Of a stretch of 64,000 nucleotides of DNA, positions 53,307-62,127 are shown piece by piece; the first letter of the stretch is position 1, and every line of letters begins with the position of its first letter. Below the pieces are notes generated by a model that was given only the letters and a program-made list of their open reading frames with translations, searched no databases and was not told the origin of the DNA. Source of the stretch: Bacteroidota bacterium. Lineage in GTDB: Bacteria; Bacteroidota; Bacteroidia; Chitinophagales; JADIYW01. Both the position numbers and the translations under genes were made by a program. The DNA lies in NCBI GenBank assembly GCA_028288625.1, contig JAQBNI010000148.1, positions 26,695 through 90,694 of the forward strand, read 5' to 3'.

Positions 53307-56000
53307 ATGGGAGGCAATGCTGGAATAAGAGGATACATCATCCAAACAATTATCTGTGTTTTAGATACTCTCGAATCGGATAACAATTGGCTGTCAGTAA
53401 CGTTGGAGCCACTAGACGAATCGGAGAAAGTGGATATTAAATGGAAATATCCCAACAACAAGGTGAAAGTAACACAAGTAAAATCATCCGAAAACATTAT
53501 CGGTCTTGGTGCTGCTCAAAAGTGGTGCAAAGAACTTGAAATTAATTCCTCCAACTTAGAAGAATATGAATTGGTTTTGGTAGGAACTTTAGCAGCTAAC
53601 TTGTTGAAGAAAAAAGTACTTGGAAAAGTAAAAATTAGCGAAGCCAAACCGCTAAATATTCAAACGCTTATTGACCAAGCCTCAACAAAGATTGATTTTT
53701 ATTTTGTGAAAAAAGGTAAACCCAAAATATCTCCTAAGGTTAGAGAAATGATCATTCAGGTGCTGACAATTCATTTTGGAACAAGTTCAATAGTTGGAAC
53801 AGAAATAACACGAACAGACTTTGATTCAAAGTTGCTTGATTGGATTACTGCTATTGAAAAGCAAATGGAAACAAATCCATTTCTTTCTTTAGCACCACCA
53901 CTTGAAAATCAAAGCACCCCTTTCAATCAAAGAGTTGCCAAAAAGATATTAGAGTTAATAGGTTGGAATCAGTTTGGGGAAAATCAAAAAGTTGAAATTT
54001 TTAATGAGCATACTTCTGAAACTGATGTTCACCAAGTTGAATTTGTCGGCAACTTTGAGAGCAAACTGAAAGAAGATACTGGAGATTTTATAATGATTTC
54101 TTCTATTCACGACCTTAAATATCCTGATAGTTCAAAAGCAGAAATAGTAAAATATATCGAGGATACAGAAGTGGTTCTTAATGATTTCAAGCAGAACAAT
54201 TCTGTTCCACTTAAAGCATATCAAAAGACAGAATATTTCAGCTTACTTTTTTGGTTAACCACCGACCCAAGTGAGGTCTCAAAAAATTTCATTCATCATG
54301 CAAAAGATAATTATAGAAGAAATTTGTTGAAAGAGGATGTAAACTATTTTCTAATTGATAATAGCAAGGCGAATTTTTTAATAAGCAGTATTGCTACTGC
54401 TAAAAATTATCGTGATGATGTTCCAGTAAAATTTCTTTATCCCATTACAGAAGTAAATCAAAGTCCACGCAGAATTGGTGAAAGAGGTTTAAAACTTCCA
54501 GTTCAGTATATAAACTCATCAGTAATTCCAATTACAAAAGAAGATAAGTCTAAAATCAGTTTCCTCCTTTTTTGTTCCGACCCATTTTCAACAGAATCTT
54601 TGAAGAAACTCATTTGGCTTACGATTCGCCTGACAAGTGGGTTTGGGAACGAGTATCTATTGTATTTTCACGACTATGATGAAGCACAACATAAGAATGA
54701 TGCTAAAGAAGTCATTCGTTCTTTTAACGAAGAACTACTTGACGAAAAAATACAAATTCTTCGCTATATAGACGCAGATGCAAATGCTTTAGATACCTTG
54801 CCTAACACCAAAGTAGTAAGTAACAAGAACGAACAATATGACGAATCAGAACAACAACCAATTGATTCAGACAAGCATATAAATGAGGCGTTCATAAGTA
54901 TTTTGCCTTATGGCGACTTGCTAAAACCTTTCTTAAAGACTGAAGCAATCACTTCCAGTGATTTAGTTTATTTCTTAGCCAAAAAGGGAATTTATGTAAA
55001 GAGTGCTGATAAAACTAAGCTAATAAATCTAATGTCAACGCTACTTTTTAGCCCTGATGAAATAGAAGATTTCAAATCTTACATCAATGTAAAAAACAGA
55101 AATGTTCACACTAACAACGAGTTTTATAATATCAAACAAAATCAAAGTTTAGAAACAGTTTTCAAATCAGTTAAACCCAATCTTGATAATTTAACCGAAG
55201 GACTGAACATTAAAATTGTCAATCACGATAAAATAAAATTTGTTCAAGACCCAATAAATAAAGAGGAGTTCAAAATTACATTGATTACAGAAGTTAAAGA
55301 CCCGACAAGTAGTTTAGCAGTAAATACAAATTGGGGAAAATCCGAAGTTGTAGTTAGAAAGCAGGATAATAAACTTGTTGTTGTTTCTGAAAATACAATT
55401 ACACGAGAAGATAAATTAATAGCCAACAGAATTGTTAAGCAATTAGCAAGTGAGTTTCAAAGGGTAGATTTTATTGAAGAGAAAAAAATTAAAGTTATGT
55501 TCAACATGTTCAAATCCAACCTTGAAAGAGTGAACTTTCTTTTAGGGTTTAGCAATGTGATTTCTTCTTCCATTCTTAAAGAGCCGGACATCCAATCAAT
55601 AAAATTCAAATTTGATGAAAAGACAGAAATCCCCGATATGTATAAAGATAAAGCGGATAAAGATTTAGTAATTACATACACTGGAAAGGGTCTTAAAACA
55701 TTACAAGAGTTAACGGAACAAAATGCCAAAGAATCAATCTTCTTAGAAGAAATAGCGGTCTTCTACAAATTTGATTACCTTAATGTGAAGAACGGTTTTT
55801 ACAGAGTAACATATAGTTTTTCAAATGCATTAAAAAACAAACAAGGATGTGATGGAGTCTTTAAGTCAGAACCTTATCTATCTACAAATCATCATCAGGT
55901 TAAAGCATTGGAGAGCATTGAAGGTTTGAAAAAAGAATTATCCAAAGAGGTTGAAAGATTAAAACTTGAAAAGCTTAAACAATTCAATATAATAGAATGA
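53307..56000 (+). CDS. Large protein with N-terminal restriction-nuclease-like motif; candidate defence effector
   Basis: 897 residues, no signal peptide or membrane segment. The first ~100 residues have the layout of DUF4297/Cap4-type restriction-endonuclease-fold domains: GGNAGIRGYIIQ with Gln13, then Glu34 (LEPLDE), Asp43 (VDIKW) and a Q-V-K at 57-59 (TQVKSSEN), a fair PD-(D/E)xK site. This domain is followed by an all-alpha segment (about 140-200) and a long alpha/beta region I do not recognise (VPLKAYQKTEYFSLLFWLTT; LIWLTIRLTSGFGNEYLLYF). A Lys-rich C-terminal helix (KELSKEVERLKLEKLK) ends it. No P-loop was found, so it is not an obvious STAND or ABC ATPase. Its stop overlaps the next ATG. 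The A+T-rich composition differs from neighbours and suggests acquisition. Nuclease function is inferred. Confidence 0.65.
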   Translation: MGGNAGIRGYIIQTIICVLDTLESDNNWLSVTLEPLDESEKVDIKWKYPNNKVKVTQVKSSENIIGLGAAQKWCKELEINSSNLEEYELVLVGTLAANLLKKKVLGKVKISEAKPLNIQTLIDQASTKIDFYFVKKGKPKISPKVREMIIQVLTIHFGTSSIVGTEITRTDFDSKLLDWITAIEKQMETNPFLSLAPPLENQSTPFNQRVAKKILELIGWNQFGENQKVEIFNEHTSETDVHQVEFVGNFESKLKEDTGDFIMISSIHDLKYPDSSKAEIVKYIEDTEVVLNDFKQNNSVPLKAYQKTEYFSLLFWLTTDPSEVSKNFIHHAKDNYRRNLLKEDVNYFLIDNSKANFLISSIATAKNYRDDVPVKFLYPITEVNQSPRRIGERGLKLPVQYINSSVIPITKEDKSKISFLLFCSDPFSTESLKKLIWLTIRLTSGFGNEYLLYFHDYDEAQHKNDAKEVIRSFNEELLDEKIQILRYIDADANALDTLPNTKVVSNKNEQYDESEQQPIDSDKHINEAFISILPYGDLLKPFLKTEAITSSDLVYFLAKKGIYVKSADKTKLINLMSTLLFSPDEIEDFKSYINVKNRNVHTNNEFYNIKQNQSLETVFKSVKPNLDNLTEGLNIKIVNHDKIKFVQDPINKEEFKITLITEVKDPTSSLAVNTNWGKSEVVVRKQDNKLVVVSENTITREDKLIANRIVKQLASEFQRVDFIEEKKIKVMFNMFKSNLERVNFLLGFSNVISSSILKEPDIQSIKFKFDEKTEIPDMYKDKADKDLVITYTGKGLKTLQELTEQNAKESIFLEEIAVFYKFDYLNVKNGFYRVTYSFSNALKNKQGCDGVFKSEPYLSTNHHQVKALESIEGLKKELSKEVERLKLEKLKQFNIIE

Positions 56001-57034
56001 TAGATTTTACCAATGTTCAACTTGAACAAATCGCAATACATCAGGTTGGAAATAAATTAAGGGATGAAGGGCTAATAGTATCTTCAGAAAATGTAGATGT
56101 TGAAGATTCAAATACAAGAAATTACTTGCTGAAATATTTTCTATCTCCATTTGACAACAACGAAATTTACAATTTCACACACCCATCAGAGCTAAATTTA
56201 AATGAGATATATTTTTTTGCCAGGAAGATTTTTTCAAAGCCAGATTCTTTTTTTGAAAATTCTGTTGAAATAGCCAAACATCTTTACGAAAAATCCACTC
56301 ACCCTAAAATAAATGCAGGTGAGTTATGTATTTGCTATTTCAAAAAATGTTCTTTAGACGGTACTACAGCAGATGCAATAGGCTTTTTCAAATCTGAGGG
56401 AAAAGATGTCTTCTTAAAATTTGATTCAGTAAAAAGCAACTTTAAGATTAAATATGAAAGTGGTATCAATGTAAATAAACTTGACAAGGGGTGTATGATA
56501 TTCAACATTGAAAAGATAAATGGTTTTAAGGTTTGCATAATAGATTCTAATAAAAATGATACACAGTATTGGAAAAACGATTTTTTAAACATCAAACCCG
56601 CATCAGACGATTATCACTTTACAAAAGATTTTCTTTCAATCACAAAAAACTTCGTAACTAAACAACTGGACGAAGATTTTGAAGTAAGCAAAGCTGACAA
56701 AATTGATCTACTTAACCGTTCTGTTGAGTATTTCAAAACACATGAGAGTTTTGACAAGAAAGAATTCGAGAAAGATATTTTTCAAGATGCAGGAATAATA
56801 AAATCATTCAGAACCTTTGACAACAACTACCGACAAGAAAACGAAATTGAAAACATAGACAACTTTGAAATTTCATCAGAAGCGGTGAAAAGACAAGCAA
56901 GAGTTTTTAAAAGTGTTTTGAAGTTGGACAAGAACTTTCACATTTACATTCATGGTAACAGAGATTTGATTGAACAGGGAGTTGAGAAAGACGGTAGAAA
57001 GTATTACAAACTTTATTTTGACAAGGAAGTATAA
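55997..57034 (+). CDS. Nucleoid-associated protein, YejK/NdpA-like (NA37 family)
   Basis: 345 residues, matching the 335-residue YejK/NdpA family (37-kDa nucleoid-associated proteins). The pattern fits end to end: an N-terminal QLEQIAIHQVGNKLRDEGLI strand-helix, LLKYFLSPFDNNEIYNF and an F-x-x-s-x-x-IA-x-x-L-Y helix (ENSVEIAKHLYEKS). GELCICYFKKC follows, then a D-x-I-G-F-F-K strand (ADAIGFFKSEGKDVFLKFD), and C-terminal FHIYIHGNRDLIEQGVEKD before a final YYKLYFDKE strand. These proteins bind DNA; outlying members occur beside nuclease and restriction genes. The ATG overlaps the upstream stop (ATGA), so it is translated with the 897-residue protein and is probably its functional partner, perhaps for DNA sensing or targeting. 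That role is inference. Confidence 0.75.
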   Translation: MIDFTNVQLEQIAIHQVGNKLRDEGLIVSSENVDVEDSNTRNYLLKYFLSPFDNNEIYNFTHPSELNLNEIYFFARKIFSKPDSFFENSVEIAKHLYEKSTHPKINAGELCICYFKKCSLDGTTADAIGFFKSEGKDVFLKFDSVKSNFKIKYESGINVNKLDKGCMIFNIEKINGFKVCIIDSNKNDTQYWKNDFLNIKPASDDYHFTKDFLSITKNFVTKQLDEDFEVSKADKIDLLNRSVEYFKTHESFDKKEFEKDIFQDAGIIKSFRTFDNNYRQENEIENIDNFEISSEAVKRQARVFKSVLKLDKNFHIYIHGNRDLIEQGVEKDGRKYYKLYFDKEV

Positions 57035-57044
57035 TAGCTAAATA

Positions 57045-57212
57045 ACCTCAACTCTGGCGCGAGCCTTCCTTTCTGCGCGGTAGCAAAGAAAGGGCGACTC
57101 GTGTCTGAAAAATTTAGCAGTCTCAGACTGCGATCCGATCATAGATCGGTAAATTTATTACACACGAGAGCGCTTCGCTAACTCTCGCGCGAGAAATGAC
57201 AGTTGTGGTATT
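57045..57212. repeat. Compound palindromic element downstream of the candidate defence pair
   Basis: The outer arms CTCTGGCGCGAG and the complement CTCGCGCGAGAG flank several smaller hairpins: CTTTCTGCGC...GCAAAGAAAG, CTCGTGT...ACACGAG, and CCGATCATAGATCGG. The element is about 160 bp and G+C-rich in contrast to the preceding genes. It may terminate transcription and resembles a dispersed REP/MITE-type sequence. Confidence 0.6.
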
Positions 57213-57317
57213 GTTGCGACATACTATTTACCACAACCATTTTATTTCTTAAAATCTTTTACTAACTTTCAATTAGACAACAAGTTTAAAAAATATTCAA
57301 AATATAAATCCGGAATA

Positions 57318-57839
57318 ATGAAAAGAAAAATATTCATCATACTTGCATTTGCAATGACATTTGCACTTGGCTACGCTTTTAAATCCGTCACAACGGATAC
57401 ACGCGAAAAATCTACAAAAAAAGTAACAGGCATTGGGGGCATTTTTTTTAAATGCAAAGACCCGAAAAAAATGAGAGCATGGTATTCAACGCATTTGGGT
57501 TTAATTACAAATGGATATGGCGCAGTGTTTGAATGGAGACAAGGCGCTGACACTTCACAAAAAGGATTTACGCAATGGAGTCCGTTCAATGAAAAAACAA
57601 AATATTTTGAACCTTCCACAAAGGACTTCATGATCAACTACCGCGTAGAAAACCTGGAAGGATTGTTGGCTCAATTAAAGAAGGACAGTGTGGTAATTAC
57701 AGACACCATTGAAAGCGTAGAGTACGGCAAGTTTGTTCACATTATGGACATTGAAGACAACAAGATCGAGTTATGGGAACCTAACGATATAGCCTATGAA
57801 AAACTGGGCGAGCAGATGGGCGCGAAGACGACAAAATAA
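57318..57839 (+). CDS. Exported VOC/glyoxalase-fold protein
   Basis: 173 residues. The N-terminal segment (RKIFIILAFAMTFALGYAFK) is a signal peptide or anchor, unusual for this fold. The rest is one vicinal-oxygen-chelate unit pair: GIGGIFFKCKDPKKMRAWYS and THLGL, then a second half ending in HIMDIEDNKIELWEP, whose Glu is the usual C-terminal metal ligand. Related proteins are annotated as glyoxalase/bleomycin-resistance-like, but the substrate is generally unknown. It lies after the palindromic element and 4 bp before the next gene, whose annotated start is a TTG. Confidence 0.85.
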   Translation: MKRKIFIILAFAMTFALGYAFKSVTTDTREKSTKKVTGIGGIFFKCKDPKKMRAWYSTHLGLITNGYGAVFEWRQGADTSQKGFTQWSPFNEKTKYFEPSTKDFMINYRVENLEGLLAQLKKDSVVITDTIESVEYGKFVHIMDIEDNKIELWEPNDIAYEKLGEQMGAKTTK

Positions 57840-57891
57840 TTGATTGAGCAAACAACAACCCCGGGGGATACAAAACACTCAATTAGTAATA

Positions 57892-58539
57892 ATGAAAACG
57901 TATAACCAAATTTCTGGACAAAATATTCGACGTATGGAAGCATTAAGCGATGGAATATTTGCTTTTGCATTAACCTTACTTGTACTCGATATCAGGGTGC
58001 CCATTCGTGAGCATATCATTTCTGAAAAAGATCTGATGAGCGCATTTGGAACACTCACACCAAAGCTTCTTACTTATTTTCTGAGTTTTATGACGCTTGG
58101 TATTTTTTGGACAGCACACTCTTCACAATTTCATTTCATCGAAAAAAGCGACAGGAATTTTAACTGGATCAATCTTTCTTTTTTACTTTTTGTGACCATA
58201 ACCCCATTTACTACTGCCTTTTTAAGTGAATACATTACCTTCAAATTTGCCATCGCAATATATTGGCTTAATCTTTTTTTATTAGGCGTTATGCTAAGTA
58301 TGATTTTAAATTATGCAGCCAAACACAATTATTTTAGAAGTGACGTTGCCGGAAAAGATGAAATAACAAAAGCGATGATGCGAAGAGGAATTATCGCCCA
58401 ATCTTTATACGCATTTGGTGCATTATTGTGTTTTATCAGCACTTACCTGAGTATTGCCGTCCTGATCATTATTCAACTCTATTTTGTTCTGGGATTATTT
58501 TCAAAATCAAAATCTAAGAAAGCCTCTCCGTTATCTTGA
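57892..58539 (+). CDS. TMEM175-family (DUF1211) potassium channel-like protein
   Basis: 215 residues from ATG 57892; an in-frame TTG at 57844 would add 16 polar residues. Six membrane helices are predicted. Helix 1 carries the family signature in RRMEALSDGIFAFALTLLVL, where bacterial TMEM175 proteins have R-x3-(F/L)SDG-x-FA-x3-TLLV; this helix lines the pore. Later segments LSFMTLGIFWTAHSSQFHFI and NLSFLLFVTITPFTTAFLSE also match. Bacterial TMEM175 proteins form tetrameric, weakly potassium-selective channels. It follows the VOC gene closely, but no functional link is evident. Confidence 0.9.
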   Translation: MKTYNQISGQNIRRMEALSDGIFAFALTLLVLDIRVPIREHIISEKDLMSAFGTLTPKLLTYFLSFMTLGIFWTAHSSQFHFIEKSDRNFNWINLSFLLFVTITPFTTAFLSEYITFKFAIAIYWLNLFLLGVMLSMILNYAAKHNYFRSDVAGKDEITKAMMRRGIIAQSLYAFGALLCFISTYLSIAVLIIIQLYFVLGLFSKSKSKKASPLS

Positions 58540-58551
58540 TTATCATTATAC

Positions 58552-58602
58552 GCACTGCAGTAAATACGCACAGCGGTGCGTATCTACACAGTGCGTATTT
58601 AC
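58552..58602. repeat. Inverted/direct 12-bp repeats (GTGCGTATTTAC)
   Basis: GTAAATACGCAC at 58560-58571 and GTGCGTATTTAC at 58591-58602 are perfect inverted copies. A third, one-mismatch copy (GTGCGTATCTAC) lies between them at 58576-58587. The structure can form alternative hairpins and ends just after the channel gene, so it may act as a terminator or belong to a dispersed repeat family. A G+C-rich CGCGGCGGCGGGCGC patch follows at about 58633-58648. Confidence 0.6.
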
Positions 58603-58697
58603 ATCGCGGCATACTTCTCCGCCGGAATAATCCCGCGGCGGCGGGCGCAAATAAAATATAATAAATCCTTCTATCTTTATTAGGACAACAATTCTTA

Positions 58698-60293
58698 ATG
58701 AGATTCTACTGCATTCTTTTTCTCTTTCTTTTATCCGGCAAATTATTTGCGCAGGAGTTGACCGGGTATGTGGACATGCATGCGCATCCCCGCGGCGACC
58801 TGGCGTACGGAACCGAGTTGTTTTTCGGCGCACCTTACGGAGATATTTCTGTGGCATTGGGCAATTGCAAGCCTGACCACGGCGCCTGGAGCGCGCGCAA
58901 TAAAAAAGGCAATTTGTTCAGGCAGGTATTGGCGCAGCAAACTGAAAAACAATATTGCCCAACGATCAAGGACAGCAAACAGGGTTATCCTGATTTTACC
59001 ACGTGGCCAACTCCGGCTTCGATATTGCACCAGCAAATGTGGGTCGACTGGATCCAACGCGCACACGAAGGAGGCTTGAACATTATGTGCGCACTGGCGG
59101 TGAGCAGTCACTGCATCGCTTCGGCTGCAAAGACCAGCGGTCCGCAGGATGATGAACAGGTTTTACTCAACTGCATCCAGGGTATCAAAGATTTGGTGTC
59201 ACATTCCACCTTTATGGAGATCGCGCTTACACCGGCTGATGTCCGGCGTATTGTAACCAATGGAAAACTTGCTGTCGTTCTTGGCACGGAGATGGATAAC
59301 ATCGGTAATTTTTATTCGCCGCAGGATCATTATAAAAATGCAACTTTTAATGCTGCTCCTTCTAACGAACAGGTACAATCCGAACTCGACAAACTCTGGG
59401 ATCTTGGTCTGCGATATATTTTTCCCGTTCACCTGACGAATAATGTTTTCGGCAGCTCTGCCATTGCGCTTGCTCCGTTAAATGTGGCGAACAAGTTTAA
59501 CACCGGCGCAGAATTTATTCCTGAAAAAGTAAATACAAAAGAAACCGGCATCGGCACGCATCTCGTACATCCCGGAGTGGGATTAAATGCGATCGCTAAA
59601 ATGTTTATGCCCTTCCTGCTTCCTAAAAATGTAAATCCCGGTAAGAAAAAAAATTATACTTTCTGGGATACGGTGCCGGGATTTGGAATGCGCAACAGCA
59701 CGGGCATTACCGAAAGAGGAAGGTTCGCGATAAAATATATGATGCAGAAAGGATTTCTCATCGACATCGATCACATGAGTGAGAAGATGACGGATGTAGT
59801 GCTCAGCATGGCTTTGGCAAATGACTATCCCGTGAATAGCGGGCATAACGGGTTACGCGGCGGGAACGGCAGTGAGAACGGGCGTACGGTGAAGCAATAT
59901 GAAGCATTAAAACAACTCGGAGGAATGATAGGATTAGGACATGGCAGCAGCGCCGGTGAGTTTGTAAATTCATACCGGCAGGTGGCGCAGATCATGGGCA
60001 ACACGCATATGGGAATAGGAACGGATGCAGGAGGTTTCTATCCGCTGCCTGCTCGCGATACTACTGCATTCGTAACTTACGACAGCACGTTCACGCGCTG
60101 CAAAACAGGCAACCGTACCTGGGATATTAATACAGATGGTGTAGCGCATTATGGACTAATGCCGGATTATATCCGCAGCTGGGATGTTGCAGGAATGACA
60201 GCGCCGGAGAAAAAAGTATTTATGAGTTCGGCAGAAGATTTTACGCGCATGTGGGAAAAGTGTGAAGCGCGAAAAACCAAGGTCATCAGGTAA
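58698..60293 (+). CDS. Secreted membrane-dipeptidase-like (M19/amidohydrolase) protein
   Basis: 531 residues with a signal peptide (MRFYCILFLFLLSGKLFAQ). The TIM-barrel metal sites of the renal dipeptidase family are visible: DMHAH near residue 28 (first H-x-H), a barrel Glu in VVLGTEMDNIGN near residue 195, FPVHLTNN near residue 240, a histidine strand LIDIDHMSEKM near residue 355, NSGHNG near residue 378, and the late Asp in GIGTDAGGF near residue 440. M19 enzymes hydrolyse dipeptides with a zinc pair. This protein is about 130 residues longer than typical M19 members, with extra segments before the second site, so it may be a distinct subfamily. It is preceded by a TATCTTTA promoter-like word at 58672-58679. 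Confidence 0.82.
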   Translation: MRFYCILFLFLLSGKLFAQELTGYVDMHAHPRGDLAYGTELFFGAPYGDISVALGNCKPDHGAWSARNKKGNLFRQVLAQQTEKQYCPTIKDSKQGYPDFTTWPTPASILHQQMWVDWIQRAHEGGLNIMCALAVSSHCIASAAKTSGPQDDEQVLLNCIQGIKDLVSHSTFMEIALTPADVRRIVTNGKLAVVLGTEMDNIGNFYSPQDHYKNATFNAAPSNEQVQSELDKLWDLGLRYIFPVHLTNNVFGSSAIALAPLNVANKFNTGAEFIPEKVNTKETGIGTHLVHPGVGLNAIAKMFMPFLLPKNVNPGKKKNYTFWDTVPGFGMRNSTGITERGRFAIKYMMQKGFLIDIDHMSEKMTDVVLSMALANDYPVNSGHNGLRGGNGSENGRTVKQYEALKQLGGMIGLGHGSSAGEFVNSYRQVAQIMGNTHMGIGTDAGGFYPLPARDTTAFVTYDSTFTRCKTGNRTWDINTDGVAHYGLMPDYIRSWDVAGMTAPEKKVFMSSAEDFTRMWEKCEARKTKVIR

Positions 60294-60336
60294 CCCAAAT
60301 CTTTTTGATAAATTAAGCTAACGGCAAATATATAAT

Positions 60337-61065
60337 ATGGAAGTACATCACCATCCCAATCTTCATCACGGTAAAAAAAAGTTCAAAGAATATTTTTTAG
60401 AATTTTTGATGATCTTCCTTGCTGTTAGCATGGGCTTTATTGCAGAGAATATCCGCGAACACAAATCGGAAGCGAGAAATGCATGCCGCTACCTCAACTC
60501 CTACAAAAATGACCTCCTGCTCAATAAGAGACAAATAGAAAGATACGACAGCATTTTTACGTACCTGGTGCCACGGTATGACAGCATCGTCACTATTTTT
60601 TATGAAAAAAAGGAAAATGAAGAATTGCCTCTTTTAAGCCGGTTGCTGCTCGACGGGGCGAGAAACAGCATCATCACTTTGAGCACACCAACTTACCAGC
60701 AATTGATCAGCTCTGGAAGCATGAAATGCATCGATAATAAAAAAATTGATGACAGCATTGCCTATTACCATAACAGCATAAGCCTGTTGTATAATTATAA
60801 TGACAGGATAGTTTCTACTTTGAATAACGAGTTGGGAGCAGTTGGGGAAATTGAAGATATGCACGACTTCTGGAATCCAAAAAAGGGTATTGCAAACTAC
60901 GTGCCGGATATGCAGCCTTTTACTTTAACAGCCGGGCAACGGAATTTCATCATAAGCTATTATAAGGTTTTTGAAATTCAGGCGATCTCCAATATTCGCA
61001 ATCTGAAAAAATTAAAGTATACAAATTCCTCGCTTATTAAAATGATCAACGAGGAACTGCATTGA
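60337..61065 (+). CDS. DUF6090-like membrane-anchored protein of unknown function
   Basis: 242 residues. The start MEVHHHPNLHHGKKKFKEYF followed by the anchor LEFLMIFLAVSMGFIAENIR is a highly recurring N-terminus in Bacteroidota proteins of the DUF6090 group: a His-rich cytoplasmic lead, one membrane helix, then a helical extracytoplasmic domain. The domain here (YLNSYKNDLLLNKRQIERYD, TPTYQQLISSGSMKCIDNKK) follows the same pattern. No catalytic motif is seen. It lies 43 bp after the dipeptidase gene. The function is not known. Confidence 0.75.
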   Translation: MEVHHHPNLHHGKKKFKEYFLEFLMIFLAVSMGFIAENIREHKSEARNACRYLNSYKNDLLLNKRQIERYDSIFTYLVPRYDSIVTIFYEKKENEELPLLSRLLLDGARNSIITLSTPTYQQLISSGSMKCIDNKKIDDSIAYYHNSISLLYNYNDRIVSTLNNELGAVGEIEDMHDFWNPKKGIANYVPDMQPFTLTAGQRNFIISYYKVFEIQAISNIRNLKKLKYTNSSLIKMINEELH

Positions 61066-61173
61066 TAAATCACAAACAATAAAATTCCATTAATCGTCAA
61101 CAGACTAAACCAAATGTTCTTTAACATTTAAAAAGAAACAGGAATTCAATTAGTTTTTATTTTTACCCTGTAA

Positions 61174-61473
61174 ATGGCAAACAGCACCTCGAAACATATT
61201 CTTTCAACGGCTGCAAATCTTTTAGGGTTTTGCCTTTTTGTTATTACTTCATTGCATATAACAGATAAATCGGCTTCGAGTATTATTGATGAATTTACTT
61301 CTGTGATCGCATTGATACTTGCATTCTCCTGTTTGCTTTCATTCATGTCAATAAGAACAGAAGATCTAATTAAAGAAAGACGCCTTGAAAATTTGGCAGA
61401 TTATTTGTTTATTATTTCGCTTTCAGGAATTATATTAATTATTTTGCTTTTGATATTCAACTTCATAAAATAA
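61174..61473 (+). CDS. Small three-helix membrane protein, unknown
   Basis: 99 residues with three hydrophobic segments (LLGFCLFVITSLHI; SVIALILAFSCLLSFMSI; YLFIISLSGIILIILLLIFN). The hydrophilic links are short and charged (RTEDLIKERRLENLAD). No family is recognised. Its stop and the DUF1203 gene's ATG overlap by one base (TAATG), so the two are probably co-translated. Confidence 0.7.
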   Translation: MANSTSKHILSTAANLLGFCLFVITSLHITDKSASSIIDEFTSVIALILAFSCLLSFMSIRTEDLIKERRLENLADYLFIISLSGIILIILLLIFNFIK

Positions 61474-61949
61474 TGGCAACTGATTTTATAATAAGATCAT
61501 TACAGGACAATGAATTCGCTTATCTTTTTAATCTGGAAGAAGCTGAATTGGAAAAAATGGGAATGATCAGGATGATAGTGGACGCTCATCCGGGTTTTCC
61601 ATGCAGGGTGAGTTTAGAGGATGCTAAGATCGGGGAAGAAGTTATTTTATTGCCTTATCAGCATCACAAAACCAATTCACCTTACCAATCCGGCGGACCC
61701 ATATTTGTAAGGAGAATTGCAAAGACCGCAAATCTGAATGTCAATGAAATTCCGGAAATGCTCCATCAACGCTTGCTTTCTCTTCGCGGTTTCGACCATC
61801 GCGGAATCATGAAACAGTCAACCGTGATAGAAGGAGAAAATTTGAAACAGGAACTTCAAAGGATCTTTGAAAACCCGGAGGTTGATTACATTCATATCCA
61901 TAATGCGAAACCCGGCTGTTATAATTGCATGGCGGAAAGAGCAAGCTAA
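61473..61949 (+). CDS. DUF1203 family protein
   Basis: 158 residues, the usual DUF1203 length. The conserved pattern is present: an N-terminal helix, then DAHPGFPCRVSLEDAKIGEE, VILLPYQHHKTNSPYQSGGP with IFVRR, LSLRGFDHRGIMKQSTVIEG and a C-terminal VDYIHIHNAKPGCYNCMAER. Paired cysteines and histidines in the last block could bind a metal. The family's biochemical role is unknown; it is cytoplasmic. It shares a one-base overlap with the small membrane protein before it. Confidence 0.88.
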   Translation: MATDFIIRSLQDNEFAYLFNLEEAELEKMGMIRMIVDAHPGFPCRVSLEDAKIGEEVILLPYQHHKTNSPYQSGGPIFVRRIAKTANLNVNEIPEMLHQRLLSLRGFDHRGIMKQSTVIEGENLKQELQRIFENPEVDYIHIHNAKPGCYNCMAERAS

Positions 61950-62079
61950 TAACCTACGCACCAAAGCTATTTTCCTATTCCTAACCCGCATTAATTACAA
62001 TAAATAACAAGACCTGTTGAGGGCAGTGTGGATGAAGGTTCTGCGTATACTTATTAATAAGAAACATAAAAAACATTGT

Positions 62080-62087
62080 TATATTTG
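62080..62087 (+). promoter_or_regulatory. Candidate -7 element for the DUF805 gene
   Basis: TATATTTG is an exact TANNTTTG match, 41 bases before the ATG at 62128. It lies inside the longer open frame beginning at 62017 and therefore supports the later start. A good -33 box was not seen. Confidence 0.4.
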
Positions 62088-62127
62088 GAATAGGCTAAAA
62101 CATTATCCAACAATTAAAATTAATACT

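Noticed and set aside
53307-56000. AAA/STAND or ABC ATPase as the core of the candidate defence protein
   Set aside because: No Walker A (GxxxxGK[ST]) or convincing Walker B motif was found on reading through the protein.
62017-62127. Longer start for the DUF805 gene
   Set aside because: The extra residues are unlike the family and an exact TANNTTTG match at 62080-62087 lies within the extension.
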